Of a stretch of DNA of 64,000 nt, positions 51,527 through 60,450 are shown in pieces. A program made the translations under genes and the position numbers. This DNA comes from Pluralibacter sp. UBA7423 (GTDB lineage Bacteria > Pseudomonadota > Gammaproteobacteria > Enterobacterales > Enterobacteriaceae): the NCBI GenBank assembly GCA_002470465.1, contig DKMD01000018.1, positions 343,292 to 407,291 on the forward strand, given 5' to 3'. A model generated the notes under the pieces. The model saw only the letters and a program-made list of their open reading frames with translations. It was not told the DNA's origin and did no database searches. Position 1 is the first letter of the stretch; every line of letters starts with the position of its first letter.

Positions 51527-52702
51527 ATGGAAACGTTACTGGCTGAGGCCGAACAGGAAGTCGCACCAACGCTGTTCCCTGACAGCTTCTTTTTTATGTC
51601 GCCGTATCGTAGCTTCACCACCTCTGGCTGCTTCCGTCGCGTGTCGCAGCCGGCTGAAGGCGGAGAAGATTTAGCGGGAGAGTTTCAGCAAAGCATCAGC
51701 AAAGCCTTTGCCGATGCGAAAGCCGCCGGTGTCCAGCGTCCGCTGCTGGTGGGCGCTATCCCGTTTGATACCACCCAGCCCTCCGCGCTGTTCATTCCGC
51801 AGCACAGCGAAACCTTCTCCCGCACGGCGAAACAGCACTCGGCGCCTTACGTCGCGGGCCTGAAGCCAATGCAGGTGCAGGCGCGGCAGGAAATTCCGGG
51901 GCAGGATGAATTTATGACGATGGTGGAACGCGCTGCGGCGCTGACCGCCACGCCGGAAGTTGACAAAGTGGTGCTCTCGCGTCTGATTGAGCTCACTACC
52001 GATTCCGCCGTGGATACCGGTGCATTGCTGGAGCGTCTCATCGCGCAGAACCCGGCGAGCTTCAACTTCCACGTACCGCTGCCGGACGGTGGCGTGCTGC
52101 TCGGTGCCAGCCCGGAGCTGCTGCTGCGCAAGGAGGGCTCCCATTTCAGTTCCCTGCCGCTGGCAGGTTCAGCCCGTCGTCAGCCGGATAACGTGCTGGA
52201 TCGTGAAGCGGGCAACCGCCTGCTGGCCTCGCAGAAAGATCGCCACGAGCACGAGCTGGTAACCCAGGCCATGAGAAACGTCCTGACGCCGCGCAGCGAT
52301 GCGCTTTCTCTTCCTTCCTCGCCGCAGCTCATCACCACGCCAACCCTCTGGCATCTGGCAACGCCGATTGAAGGCGAAGCGAAAGCCGATGAAAACGCCC
52401 TGACGCTTGCCTGCCTGCTGCACCCGACGCCTGCGCTGAGCGGTTTCCCGCATGATGTGGCGAAGCGGCTGATTGCCGAGCTTGAGCCGTTCGACCGCGA
52501 ACTGTTCGGCGGCATCGTCGGCTGGTGCGATGCGGAAGGCAACGGCGAGTGGGTGGTCACTATCCGCTGCGCGAAAGTGCATGACAACCACATCCGCCTG
52601 TTTGCCGGGGCGGGCATTGTGCCTGCCTCTTCGCCGCTCGGCGAATGGCGTGAAACCGGCGTCAAGCTGACCACCATGCTGAACGTATTTGGCCTCAATT
52701 AA
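51527..52702 (+). CDS. entC: Isochorismate synthase EntC
   Basis: ATG 51527 (METLLAEAEQEVAPTLFPDS) has GGAGG upstream and gives 391 residues, the E. coli length. The chorismate-binding fold is clear: VDKVVLSRLIELTT, HVPLPDGGVLLGASPELLL, LTLACLLHPTPALSGFPH, ELFGGIVGWCD and RLFAGAGIVPASSP. It converts chorismate to isochorismate, the first step to dihydroxybenzoate. It is the first gene of entC-entE-entB-entA-entH. Confidence 0.97.
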   Translation: METLLAEAEQEVAPTLFPDSFFFMSPYRSFTTSGCFRRVSQPAEGGEDLAGEFQQSISKAFADAKAAGVQRPLLVGAIPFDTTQPSALFIPQHSETFSRTAKQHSAPYVAGLKPMQVQARQEIPGQDEFMTMVERAAALTATPEVDKVVLSRLIELTTDSAVDTGALLERLIAQNPASFNFHVPLPDGGVLLGASPELLLRKEGSHFSSLPLAGSARRQPDNVLDREAGNRLLASQKDRHEHELVTQAMRNVLTPRSDALSLPSSPQLITTPTLWHLATPIEGEAKADENALTLACLLHPTPALSGFPHDVAKRLIAELEPFDRELFGGIVGWCDAEGNGEWVVTIRCAKVHDNHIRLFAGAGIVPASSPLGEWRETGVKLTTMLNVFGLN

Positions 52703-52711
52703 GGACTGATG

Positions 52712-54322
52712 ATGAGTGTTGCTTTTACGCCGTGGCCGGAAGATCTCGCGGCCCGCTACCGTGAAAAAGGCTACTGGCAGGATCTGCCGCTGACCGACAT
52801 TCTGACGCGCCACGCGAATAACGATGCGGTGGCCGTTATCGATGGCGATCGCCGGGTGACTTATCGCGAACTTAACGTGCTGGTGGATAATCTCGCCGCC
52901 TCTTTGCAGCATCATGGACTGAAGGCAGGCGAAACCGCGCTGGTGCATCTGGGCAACGTGACGGAGTTTTATGTCACGTTCTTTGCGCTGCTGCGGGCAG
53001 GCGTCGCGCCGGTTAATGCGCTATTCAGCCATCAGCGCAGTGAACTGCACGCCTACGCAGCGCAAATTGAACCGGCTCTGCTGATTGCGGATCGCGATCA
53101 TGCCCTGTTTGCCGACGATACGTTCCTCAACGCTTTCGTCGACCAGCACCGCTCGGTGCGCAAGGTATTGCTGAATCATGACCAGGGCGAACACAGCCTG
53201 GCGGCGGCGATGGCAACTCCGGCGGATAACGTTGTACCGTCGTCGACCAGCGCCGGAGAAGTGGCCTTCTTCCAGCTTTCCGGCGGCAGCACGGGCACGC
53301 CGAAGCTGATCCCGCGCACTCACAACGATTACTACTACAGCATCCGTCGCAGCAACGAGATTTGCCACTTCGACGAAAACACGCGCTATCTCTGTGCCTT
53401 ACCTGCCGCCCATAACTACGCACTGAGCTCGCCCGGTGCGCTCGGGGTGTTCCTCGCAGGTGGCTGCGTGGTGTTAGCCGCCGATCCCAGCGCCACGCTC
53501 TGCTTCCCGCTGATCGAACAGCATCAGGTTACGGTTGCCGCACTGGTACCGCCTGCGGTGAGCCTGTGGCTGCAGGAGATTCAGGCCAGCGGCAGTAACG
53601 CGCAGCTCGCTTCGCTCACCCTGTTGCAGGTCGGCGGGGCGCGTCTCTCCGCCACGCTTGCGGCGCGCATTCCGGCAGAAATTGGCTGCCAGCTTCAGCA
53701 GGTGTTCGGCATGGCGGAAGGGCTGGTGAACTACACCCGGCTGGACGATTCGCCGGAGCGCATCATCAACACGCAAGGCTGCCCGATGTCTCCCGATGAC
53801 GAAGTGTGGGTGGCGGATGCCGACGGCAACCCGCTGCCGCGTGGTGAAGTCGGGCGACTGATGACCCGCGGGCCGTACACCTTCCGCGGCTATTACAAAA
53901 GCCCGCAGCACAACGCCAGCGCTTTTGATGCCAATGGCTTTTACGGCTCAGGTGACCTGATTTCCATCGACGAGGATGGCTACATCACCGTTCAGGGACG
54001 CGAAAAAGATCAGATCAACCGCGGCGGTGAAAAGATCGCGGCGGAAGAAATTGAAAACCTGCTGCTGCGCCACGAGTCGGTGGTTTATGCGGCGCTGGTG
54101 AGCATGGAAGACAGCCTGCTCGGTGAGAAAAGCTGCGCGTATCTGGTGGTGAAAGCGCCGCTGCGTGCGGTTGCGGTTCGCCGCTTTCTGCGCGAGCAGG
54201 GCGTCGCCGAATTCAAGCTGCCGGATCGCGTGGAGTGCGTGGATGCACTGCCGCTGACGCCGGTAGGGAAAGTCGATAAAAAACAATTACGTCAGTGGAT
54301 CGCCGATCGCGCCCTGGCCTGA
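52712..54322 (+). CDS. entE: 2,3-dihydroxybenzoate-AMP ligase EntE
   Basis: ATG 52712 ([20 protein letters not shown]) has AAGGA 6 nt upstream and gives 536 residues, as in E. coli. This stand-alone adenylation enzyme shows [57 protein letters not shown] and the catalytic Lys near [15 protein letters not shown]. It activates dihydroxybenzoate with ATP and loads it on the EntB carrier domain. It lies 9 bp after entC. Confidence 0.97.
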   Translation: MSVAFTPWPEDLAARYREKGYWQDLPLTDILTRHANNDAVAVIDGDRRVTYRELNVLVDNLAASLQHHGLKAGETALVHLGNVTEFYVTFFALLRAGVAPVNALFSHQRSELHAYAAQIEPALLIADRDHALFADDTFLNAFVDQHRSVRKVLLNHDQGEHSLAAAMATPADNVVPSSTSAGEVAFFQLSGGSTGTPKLIPRTHNDYYYSIRRSNEICHFDENTRYLCALPAAHNYALSSPGALGVFLAGGCVVLAADPSATLCFPLIEQHQVTVAALVPPAVSLWLQEIQASGSNAQLASLTLLQVGGARLSATLAARIPAEIGCQLQQVFGMAEGLVNYTRLDDSPERIINTQGCPMSPDDEVWVADADGNPLPRGEVGRLMTRGPYTFRGYYKSPQHNASAFDANGFYGSGDLISIDEDGYITVQGREKDQINRGGEKIAAEEIENLLLRHESVVYAALVSMEDSLLGEKSCAYLVVKAPLRAVAVRRFLREQGVAEFKLPDRVECVDALPLTPVGKVDKKQLRQWIADRALA

Positions 54323-54333
54323 AGGAGAAGAGT

Positions 54334-55185
54334 ATGGCAATTCCAAAACTGCAGGCCTACGCGCTGCCAACCGCCGCCGACATGCCGGCCAACAAAGTCG
54401 ACTGGGCGTTTGAACCGGCGCGCGCGGCGCTGCTTATCCACGATATGCAGGAGTATTTCCTCAACTTCTGGGGTGAAAACAGCGAGATGATGGCCACCGT
54501 GGTGGCGAACATCAAGGCCCTGCGCGACTTCGCCAAAAAGCATAATATTCCCGTCTACTACACCGCGCAGCCGAAAGAGCAGAGCGCTGAAGACAGGGCG
54601 CTGCTGAACGATATATGGGGACCGGGCCTGACTAAATCACCGGATCAGCAGCGCGTGATTGCCGCGCTGGCTCCGGACGAAGCGGATACCGTGCTGGTGA
54701 AATGGCGCTACAGCGCGTTCCACCGCTCGCCGCTGGAGATAATGCTCAAGGAAACCGGGCGCGACCAGCTGATCATCACCGGCGTCTATGCGCACATCGG
54801 CTGCATGACCACGGCGACGGACGCCTTCATGCGCGATATCAAGCCGTTCTTCGTGGCCGATGCGCTGGCGGACTTCAGCCGTGACGAACACTTAATGTCG
54901 CTGAAATACGTAGCCGGACGCTCCGGGCGCGTGGTGATGACCGAAGAGCTGCTGCCGCTGCCTGCCTCGAAAGCCGCGCTGCGGGCGGCCATTCTCCCGC
55001 TGCTGGACGAATCCGACGAGCCGCTCGATGATGAAAACCTGATTGACTACGGCCTCGATTCGGTGCGGATGATGGCGCTGGCCGCGCGCTGGCGCAAAGT
55101 CCACGGCGACATTGATTTCGTGATGCTGGCAAAAAATCCTACCCTCGACGCCTGGTGGGCGCTGCTCTCCCGCGAGGTGAAGTGA
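54334..55185 (+). CDS. entB: Isochorismatase / aryl carrier protein EntB
   Basis: ATG 54334 (MAIPKLQAYALPTAADMPAN) follows GGAG and gives 283 residues. The N-terminal isochorismatase domain (about 1-205) has LLIHDMQEYF with the catalytic Asp, KWRYSAFHRSPLE and YAHIGCMTTATDAF. The C-terminal carrier domain has DYGLDSVRMM, with Ser at about 243 for phosphopantetheine from EntD. It makes 2,3-dihydro-dihydroxybenzoate and then presents dihydroxybenzoate to EntF. Its stop overlaps the entA start. Confidence 0.97.
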   Translation: MAIPKLQAYALPTAADMPANKVDWAFEPARAALLIHDMQEYFLNFWGENSEMMATVVANIKALRDFAKKHNIPVYYTAQPKEQSAEDRALLNDIWGPGLTKSPDQQRVIAALAPDEADTVLVKWRYSAFHRSPLEIMLKETGRDQLIITGVYAHIGCMTTATDAFMRDIKPFFVADALADFSRDEHLMSLKYVAGRSGRVVMTEELLPLPASKAALRAAILPLLDESDEPLDDENLIDYGLDSVRMMALAARWRKVHGDIDFVMLAKNPTLDAWWALLSREVK

Positions 55186-55940
55186 TGACCGGATTGGATT
55201 TTCACGGCAAAACCGTCTGGGTAACCGGCGCGGGAAAAGGCATCGGCTATGCCACCGCGCTGGCGTTCGTGGAGGTCGGGGCGAAAGTCACCGGTTTCGA
55301 TCTGGCGTTCGACAAGCCTGAGTATCCGTTCACCACTATCGAGATGGACGTGGCGGATGCCCGGCAGGTGCTGCTGGTTTGTGCTCCGCTGTTGCAGGAT
55401 TTACCGCGTCTCGACGTGCTGGTGAACGCCGCCGGGATTCTGCGCATGGGCGCTACGGATGAACTGAGCATTGCGGACTGGCAGCAAACGTTCGCCGTCA
55501 ACGTGGGCGGCGCATTCAATCTGTTCCAGCAGACGATGGCGACGTTTCGGGCACAGCAGGGCGGAGCCATTGTGACCGTTGCGTCCGATGCCGCACACAC
55601 GCCACGCATCGGCATGAGCGCCTACGGCGCGTCGAAGGCGGCGCTGAAAAGCCTGGCAATGACCGTCGGGCTGGAGCTGGCGGCAAGCGGCGTACGCTGT
55701 AATCTGGTGTCGCCGGGTTCAACAGATACCGATATGCAGCGCACCCTGTGGATCAGCGACGACGCTGAGCAGCAGCGCATTCGCGGGTTCGGCGAGCAGT
55801 TCAAGCTCGGCATCCCGCTTGGCAAAATTGCCCGTCCGCAGGAAATCGCCAGCACCATTCTGTTTCTCGCCTCCGACTGCGCCAGCCACATCACCTTGCA
55901 GGACATCGTGGTCGACGGCGGCTCAACCCTGGGGGCGTAA
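55185..55940 (+). CDS. entA: 2,3-dihydro-2,3-dihydroxybenzoate dehydrogenase EntA
   Basis: ATG 55185 ([20 protein letters not shown]) shares its A with the entB stop and gives 251 residues. It is a classical short-chain dehydrogenase: nucleotide-binding [13 protein letters not shown], catalytic YGASKAA (Tyr and Lys), and C-terminal [12 protein letters not shown]. It oxidises the dihydrodiol to 2,3-dihydroxybenzoate with NAD+. entH follows with a 1-bp overlap. Confidence 0.97.
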   Translation: MTGLDFHGKTVWVTGAGKGIGYATALAFVEVGAKVTGFDLAFDKPEYPFTTIEMDVADARQVLLVCAPLLQDLPRLDVLVNAAGILRMGATDELSIADWQQTFAVNVGGAFNLFQQTMATFRAQQGGAIVTVASDAAHTPRIGMSAYGASKAALKSLAMTVGLELAASGVRCNLVSPGSTDTDMQRTLWISDDAEQQRIRGFGEQFKLGIPLGKIARPQEIASTILFLASDCASHITLQDIVVDGGSTLGA

Positions 55941-56353
55941 TGATCTGGATCCGACACTTAACGCTGGATGCCCTGAACGCTACCAGCGAAGCGACGATGG
56001 TCGCGCATCTCGGCATCGTTTATACCCGTCTCGGCGACGACACGCTGGAAGCTGAAATGCCCGTTGACGCCCGTACCCATCAGCCGTTTGGTCTGCTACA
56101 CGGCGGCGCGTCCGCTGCGCTGGCGGAAACGCTCGGTTCGATGGCGGGCTATCTGATGACCCGTGAAGGCCAGTGCGTCGTCGGCACCGAGCTGAATGCC
56201 ACGCACCACCGCGCGGTGTCTCAGGGTAAAGTGCGCGGCGTATGCCAGCCGCTGCACTTAGGTAAGCAGACCCAAAGCTGGGAAATTGTCGTGTTCGACG
56301 AACAGGGGCGGCGCTGCTGCACCTGCCGGCTGAGCACGATGGTTTTGGGGTAA
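55940..56353 (+). CDS. entH: Proofreading thioesterase EntH
   Basis: A 137-residue hot-dog-fold thioesterase matching E. coli EntH (YbdB): [24 protein letters not shown] with the catalytic Glu, and [15 protein letters not shown]. It clears wrongly loaded groups from the EntB carrier. Its ATG overlaps the entA stop, and a REP unit follows, ending the operon. Confidence 0.95.
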   Translation: MIWIRHLTLDALNATSEATMVAHLGIVYTRLGDDTLEAEMPVDARTHQPFGLLHGGASAALAETLGSMAGYLMTREGQCVVGTELNATHHRAVSQGKVRGVCQPLHLGKQTQSWEIVVFDEQGRRCCTCRLSTMVLG

Positions 56354-56367
56354 TATGCAACACTATT

Positions 56368-56397
56368 GCCGGATGGCGCTGCGCTTATCCGGCCTAC
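56368..56397. repeat. REP element after entH
   Basis: GCCGGATGGCGCTGCGCTTA followed by TCCGGCCTAC is a standard REP unit. A degraded partner (GTGCCGCCCGGC) lies near 56425-56436. Confidence 0.85.
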
Positions 56398-56499
56398 AAA
56401 ATTACGCAGGTCGGTGCAAACAAAGTGCCGCCCGGCTTAATAAGCGAATGCGCGACTCGATCGATACGATATTTCCGCGGATGAGGTGCGGCCTCGTAG

Positions 56500-56591
56500 C
56501 GTGACCCGCTTAACAATGTGGTGTAAATCCGTGGCGTTACGTCGTTATTCCTTGGTTATGACATTGTTAAATCTGTGTGGGGTGTTATAGA
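56500..56591 (+). promoter_or_regulatory. Candidate cstA promoter and CRP site
   Basis: TTGTTA (56564-56569), 16 bp and TATAGA (56586-56591) make a plausible promoter 42 bp before the cstA start. CGTGA-N6-TAACA (56500-56515) matches 8 of 10 key CRP positions; E. coli cstA is CRP-activated. Both are read by eye. Confidence 0.4.
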
Positions 56592-56633
56592 TACAAAATG
56601 TAACATCTTCCCCTTCACAGACGGAATCAGACC

Positions 56634-58739
56634 ATGAATAACCCAGGGAAATACCTGATATGGGCCATTCTCTCGATCGTCGGAGCCTTTGCCCTCGGCT
56701 ATATCGCCCTTAATCGCGGCGAACAAATTAACGCGCTGTGGATTGTTGTCGCGGCGGTGTGTATCTACCTCATCGCTTACCGTTTTTACGGGTTGTACAT
56801 AGCAAAAAGGGTGCTTGCCGTTGATCCGACGCGCATGACGCCTGCCGTTCGCCACAACGATGGGCTGGACTACGTTCCGACCGACAAAAAAGTGCTGTTC
56901 GGTCACCATTTTGCGGCAATTGCCGGGGCCGGGCCGCTGGTGGGGCCGGTGCTGGCCGCGCAGATGGGCTACCTGCCGGGAATGATCTGGATCCTCGCAG
57001 GCGTAGTGCTGGCCGGGGCGGTACAGGACTTTATGGTGCTGTTCGTCTCAACCCGCCGCGACGGGCGTTCGCTGGGCGAGCTGGTGAAAGAGGAAATGGG
57101 CGCCACCGCAGGCGTGATTGCGCTGGTGGCGACCTTCATGATCATGGTGATCATCCTTGCGGTATTGGCGATGATCGTGGTGAAAGCCCTGACCCACAGC
57201 CCGTGGGGCACCTATACCGTGGCGTTCACCATTCCGCTGGCGATTTTCATGGGGATCTACATTCGCTACCTGCGCCCGGGCCGTATCGGCGAGGTGTCGG
57301 TGATTGGTCTGGTATTCCTGATTTTCGCCATTATTTCCGGCGGCTGGGTGGCGGCAAGCCCAACGTGGGCACCGTGGTTTGATTTCACCGGCATCCAGCT
57401 GACGTGGATGCTGGTGGGTTACGGCTTTGTGGCGGCGGTGCTGCCGGTGTGGCTACTGCTGGCTCCGCGTGATTACCTCTCTACCTTCCTGAAAATCGGC
57501 ACTATCGTCGGGCTGGCGATCGGTATCCTGATCCTGCGTCCGACCCTGACCATGCCTGCTCTAACGAAGTTCGTGGATGGCACCGGCCCGGTCTGGACCG
57601 GCAGCCTGTTCCCGTTCCTGTTTATCACCATCGCCTGTGGTGCCGTATCGGGCTTCCACGCGCTGATCGCCTCCGGCACCACACCGAAAATGCTGGCTAA
57701 TGAAAATCAGGCCTGCCTGATTGGCTACGGCGGGATGCTGATGGAATCCTTTGTGGCAATCATGGCGCTGGTGGCGGCCTGCATTATCGATCCTGGTGTC
57801 TATTTTGCGATGAACAGCCCGATGGCAGTGCTGGCTCCTGCCGGCACGACCGACGTGGTAGCCTCTGCGGCGCAGGTGGTCAGCAGCTGGGGCTTCGCCA
57901 TTACGCCAGACACGCTGACGCAAATCGCCAGTGAAGTCGGGGAACAGTCGATCATCTCCCGCGCGGGCGGCGCACCGACGCTGGCCGTCGGGATGGCGTA
58001 TATCCTGCACGGTTCGCTCGGTGGCCTGATGGATGTTTCCTTCTGGTATCACTTCGCCATTCTGTTTGAGGCGCTGTTTATCCTGACGGCGGTTGATGCA
58101 GGTACGCGCGCGGCACGCTTTATGCTGCAGGATTTAATGGGCGTCATCAGCCCGAACCTGAAACGCACCGATTCGCTTCCGGCTAACCTGCTGGCGACGG
58201 CGCTCTGCGTGCTGGCCTGGGGCTACTTCCTGCATCAGGGCGTGGTCGATCCGCTCGGCGGCATTAACACCCTCTGGCCGCTGTTCGGCATCGCTAACCA
58301 GATGCTGGCCGGTATGGCGCTGATGCTTTGCGCGGTGGTGCTGTTCAAAATGAAGCGTCAGCGTTACGCGTGGGTGGCCCTGCTGCCGACGGCGTGGCTG
58401 CTGGTTTGCACCCTGACCGCAGGCTGGCAGAAGGCGTTCAGCCCGGATGTCAAAGTTGGCTTCCTCGCCATCGCCAACAAGTTCCAGGCGATGATCGACA
58501 GCGGTAAAATTCCGGCGCAGTATACGGAGTCACAGCTTTCGCAGCTGGTCTTCAACAACCGCCTGGACGCCGGGCTGACCATCTTCTTTATGGTGGTGGT
58601 CGTAGTGCTGGCGCTTTATTCGGTGAAAACCGCGCTGGCGGCGCTCAAAGAAGAGAAACCGACGGCGAAAGAGACGCCGTATGAGCCGATGCCGGAGAAC
58701 CTGGAGCAGATTGTGGCCCAGGCGAAGGGTGTGCATTAA
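56634..58739 (+). CDS. cstA: Carbon starvation protein CstA (pyruvate/peptide transporter)
   Basis: The 701-residue inner-membrane protein with about 16-18 helices matches E. coli CstA throughout (MNNPGKYLIWAILSIVGAFA, HHFAAIAGAGPLVGPVLAAQ, FHALIASGTTPKMLANE, EALFILTAVDAGTRAARFML). It is induced on carbon starvation and is reported to take up pyruvate and peptides with YbdD. Its own gene is followed by repeats and then ybdD. Confidence 0.96.
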   Translation: MNNPGKYLIWAILSIVGAFALGYIALNRGEQINALWIVVAAVCIYLIAYRFYGLYIAKRVLAVDPTRMTPAVRHNDGLDYVPTDKKVLFGHHFAAIAGAGPLVGPVLAAQMGYLPGMIWILAGVVLAGAVQDFMVLFVSTRRDGRSLGELVKEEMGATAGVIALVATFMIMVIILAVLAMIVVKALTHSPWGTYTVAFTIPLAIFMGIYIRYLRPGRIGEVSVIGLVFLIFAIISGGWVAASPTWAPWFDFTGIQLTWMLVGYGFVAAVLPVWLLLAPRDYLSTFLKIGTIVGLAIGILILRPTLTMPALTKFVDGTGPVWTGSLFPFLFITIACGAVSGFHALIASGTTPKMLANENQACLIGYGGMLMESFVAIMALVAACIIDPGVYFAMNSPMAVLAPAGTTDVVASAAQVVSSWGFAITPDTLTQIASEVGEQSIISRAGGAPTLAVGMAYILHGSLGGLMDVSFWYHFAILFEALFILTAVDAGTRAARFMLQDLMGVISPNLKRTDSLPANLLATALCVLAWGYFLHQGVVDPLGGINTLWPLFGIANQMLAGMALMLCAVVLFKMKRQRYAWVALLPTAWLLVCTLTAGWQKAFSPDVKVGFLAIANKFQAMIDSGKIPAQYTESQLSQLVFNNRLDAGLTIFFMVVVVVLALYSVKTALAALKEEKPTAKETPYEPMPENLEQIVAQAKGVH

Positions 58740-58747
58740 CAGGGTTG

Positions 58748-58828
58748 ACCCTCACCCCGGCCCTCTCCCTAAGGGAGAGGGAGCAAACCATTCCCTCGCC
58801 CCTTTGGGGAGAGGGTTAGGGTGAGGGG
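58748..58828. repeat. GGGAGAGGG palindromic repeats, inverted pair between cstA and ybdD
   Basis: A unit in reverse orientation (CCCTCACCCCGG-CCCTCTCCCT-AAGGGAGAGGG, 58748-58781) faces a direct unit (CCCTCGCCCC-TTTGGGGAGAGGG-TTAGGGTGAGGGG, 58793-58828). The arrangement copies a BIME but with a different sequence family. It ends 18 bp before ybdD. Confidence 0.85.
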
Positions 58829-58846
58829 CATTTCACAGGAGCGACT

Positions 58847-59044
58847 ATGTTCGACACACTTTCAAAAGCCGGGAAATACCTCGGCCAGGCGGCGAAAATG
58901 ATGATCGGCGTACCTGATTACGACAACTACGTGGAGCACACGCGCCTTAACCACCCGGACAAAACGCCGATGACCTATGAGGAGTTTTTCCGCGAGCGTC
59001 AGGACGCGCGCTACGGCGGTAAAGGCGGTGCGAAGTGCTGCTGA
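58847..59044 (+). CDS. ybdD: YbdD/YjiX family small protein YbdD
   Basis: The 65-residue protein matches E. coli YbdD ([37 protein letters not shown], Cys-Cys end). It is the usual small partner encoded after cstA and is needed for CstA-dependent pyruvate uptake in E. coli. An AGGAGCG ribosome site precedes the ATG. Confidence 0.95.
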   Translation: MFDTLSKAGKYLGQAAKMMIGVPDYDNYVEHTRLNHPDKTPMTYEEFFRERQDARYGGKGGAKCC

Positions 59045-59199
59045 TTAAGCGTTAACCCCTCCGTCGACGTCCAGACCCGTCCCCGTGATCTGCCTGGCGG
59101 CAGGGCTCGCGAGGAAGCTGCCGATATTAATGCCCTGGCCGGGATGCGCGAGTGCCGCCTGAGTAGCCATCATCAGGCCGCGAATGCTCACGACGTCAA
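59045..59199 (-). pseudogene. Short-chain dehydrogenase remnant
   Basis: Read on the minus strand, the DNA gives IRGLMMATQAALAHPGQGIN, IGS, then FLASPAARQITGTGLDVDGG, VNA and a stop at 59045. The first part matches the middle of SDR enzymes (catalytic-domain INIGS strand), and the second matches their C-terminal end (TGTGLDVDGG). The stretch between them, including the catalytic Tyr-Lys, is missing, and there is no N-terminal half. It is an internally deleted remnant wedged between ybdD and hcxA. Confidence 0.75.
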
Positions 59200-60288
59200 T
59201 CAAGCGCTCAGGGTTTCCACCTTTACAAACGCCGCATGCAGCGCGTCCGGCGTGACGGTAACCGGCAGAGTGTGAATGGACTCCACCGGGCGCAGCGTGT
59301 GGGCAATGACTTTATCGAGCTCCGCGCGGTTGTGAATGTCCACGTCCAGTTCGGCAAGCGTGGTTGGCAGGCTGAAGCGCTGATAAGCCTCGATCAACTG
59401 GGCCAGCACGTCATCCTGCCCAAGCAGCGCACTCTGCACCAGAATACCGTAGGCGACTTTGGTGCCGTGGAGGTATTTTTCCGTCTGCGGCAGCACCGTC
59501 AGGCCGTTATGCACCGCGTGGGCCGCCGCGACGCGGGTGTAGCGTTCGCCCAGGCCGCCGACCATCCCGCCGCCCGCAATAATCGCGTCCACCACGTCAA
59601 GAAACGCCTGGCTCAGCGTACCGTTTCGCTGGTCTGCGAGTGCGGTTTCGCTGTGTTCGAGCAGGATATCGCGGATCGCCCGTGCGCCGTTCAGACCCAG
59701 ACGCACCGTCAGCGGAAGTTGCTCCGGCTGCGGAGCAAGCACCACCGCTTCGTACCACTTCGCCAGCGTGTCGCCGATCCCGGCCAGTAGATACTCCTTT
59801 GGTGCGTTGAGGATGATTTCAGGCTCGACCAGCACAAGAAAGTTGGCATCGTCGAAAATTTCAAACTGCAACGCCTGGCCTGCGTCGTTGTACCACACCG
59901 ACAGCGGCGTCCACGCGGCACAGGTGGCGGCAATGGTTGGCAGTGCCACGAATGGTACATGCAGCCGACGCGCTACGGCTTTAGCGGTATCCATCACCGT
60001 GCCGCCGCCAATGCCAATCACCACCGCCGCGTTTTCACCGGCGCTTTCGGCGAGCCCGGCGACGTCCCGCTCGCTGCAATGCCCTTTGAACAGCAAATGT
60101 TTTGCGCCTTCAGCCTGAAAGGCGGCTGGAAGGAAAGGCCTGGCCCCGGCAATGGCGCGTTCGCCATAAATCCACACCGCGCGGGAAAGCTGGTCCGGGC
60201 TGAAGAAGTCATTGAGTCGCGCAAAGCTGCCGCGATGCGAAAAATAGTTGGCGGGCCCGACGACGACACGAATATCGGTGTTGCTCAT
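59200..60288 (-). CDS. hcxA: Hydroxycarboxylate dehydrogenase HcxA (YbdH)
   Basis: The 362-residue protein matches E. coli YbdH in length and sequence (IRVVVGPANYFSHRGSF, VVIGIGGGTVMDTAKAVARR, GGGMVGGLGERYTRVAAAHA, HGTKVAYGILVQ). It belongs to the glycerol-dehydrogenase-like Fe/Zn alcohol dehydrogenases; metal ligands include the His residues in AAHAVHNGL and YLHGTKV. E. coli HcxA reduces 2-oxoacids such as 2-oxobutanoate and 2-oxoglutarate with NADPH. It is divergent from the sugar ABC operon. Confidence 0.93.
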   Translation of the reverse strand: MSNTDIRVVVGPANYFSHRGSFARLNDFFSPDQLSRAVWIYGERAIAGARPFLPAAFQAEGAKHLLFKGHCSERDVAGLAESAGENAAVVIGIGGGTVMDTAKAVARRLHVPFVALPTIAATCAAWTPLSVWYNDAGQALQFEIFDDANFLVLVEPEIILNAPKEYLLAGIGDTLAKWYEAVVLAPQPEQLPLTVRLGLNGARAIRDILLEHSETALADQRNGTLSQAFLDVVDAIIAGGGMVGGLGERYTRVAAAHAVHNGLTVLPQTEKYLHGTKVAYGILVQSALLGQDDVLAQLIEAYQRFSLPTTLAELDVDIHNRAELDKVIAHTLRPVESIHTLPVTVTPDALHAAFVKVETLSA

Positions 60289-60323
60289 TTGTTATGTCCT
60301 TGTGTATTATCGCTCTCCCGATG

Positions 60324-60347
60324 GTATGTCTGGACATCCGGATGGCT
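60324..60347. promoter_or_regulatory. Possible MetJ-like box array upstream of hcxA
   Basis: Three contiguous 8-mers, GTATGTCT, GGACATCC and GGATGGCT, each match the met box AGACGTCT at 5 of 8 positions, in the hcxA upstream region. E. coli ybdH has been listed in an extended MetJ regulon (recalled). Weak by eye. Confidence 0.3.
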
Positions 60348-60450
60348 AATATTATTTCGCTTTATCTTATGCCTTTTCCGCCTTTGTCAGTCAAGGGCGG
60401 CTGTGGAACAGTCCACGAATCAGACGATTAACGATAAGGGTGTTCAGCGG

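Noticed and set aside
59959..60450. N-terminal extension of the sugar ATPase gene
   Set aside because: The added 164 codons run antisense to hcxA and through the promoter gap, and lack any ABC-family similarity.
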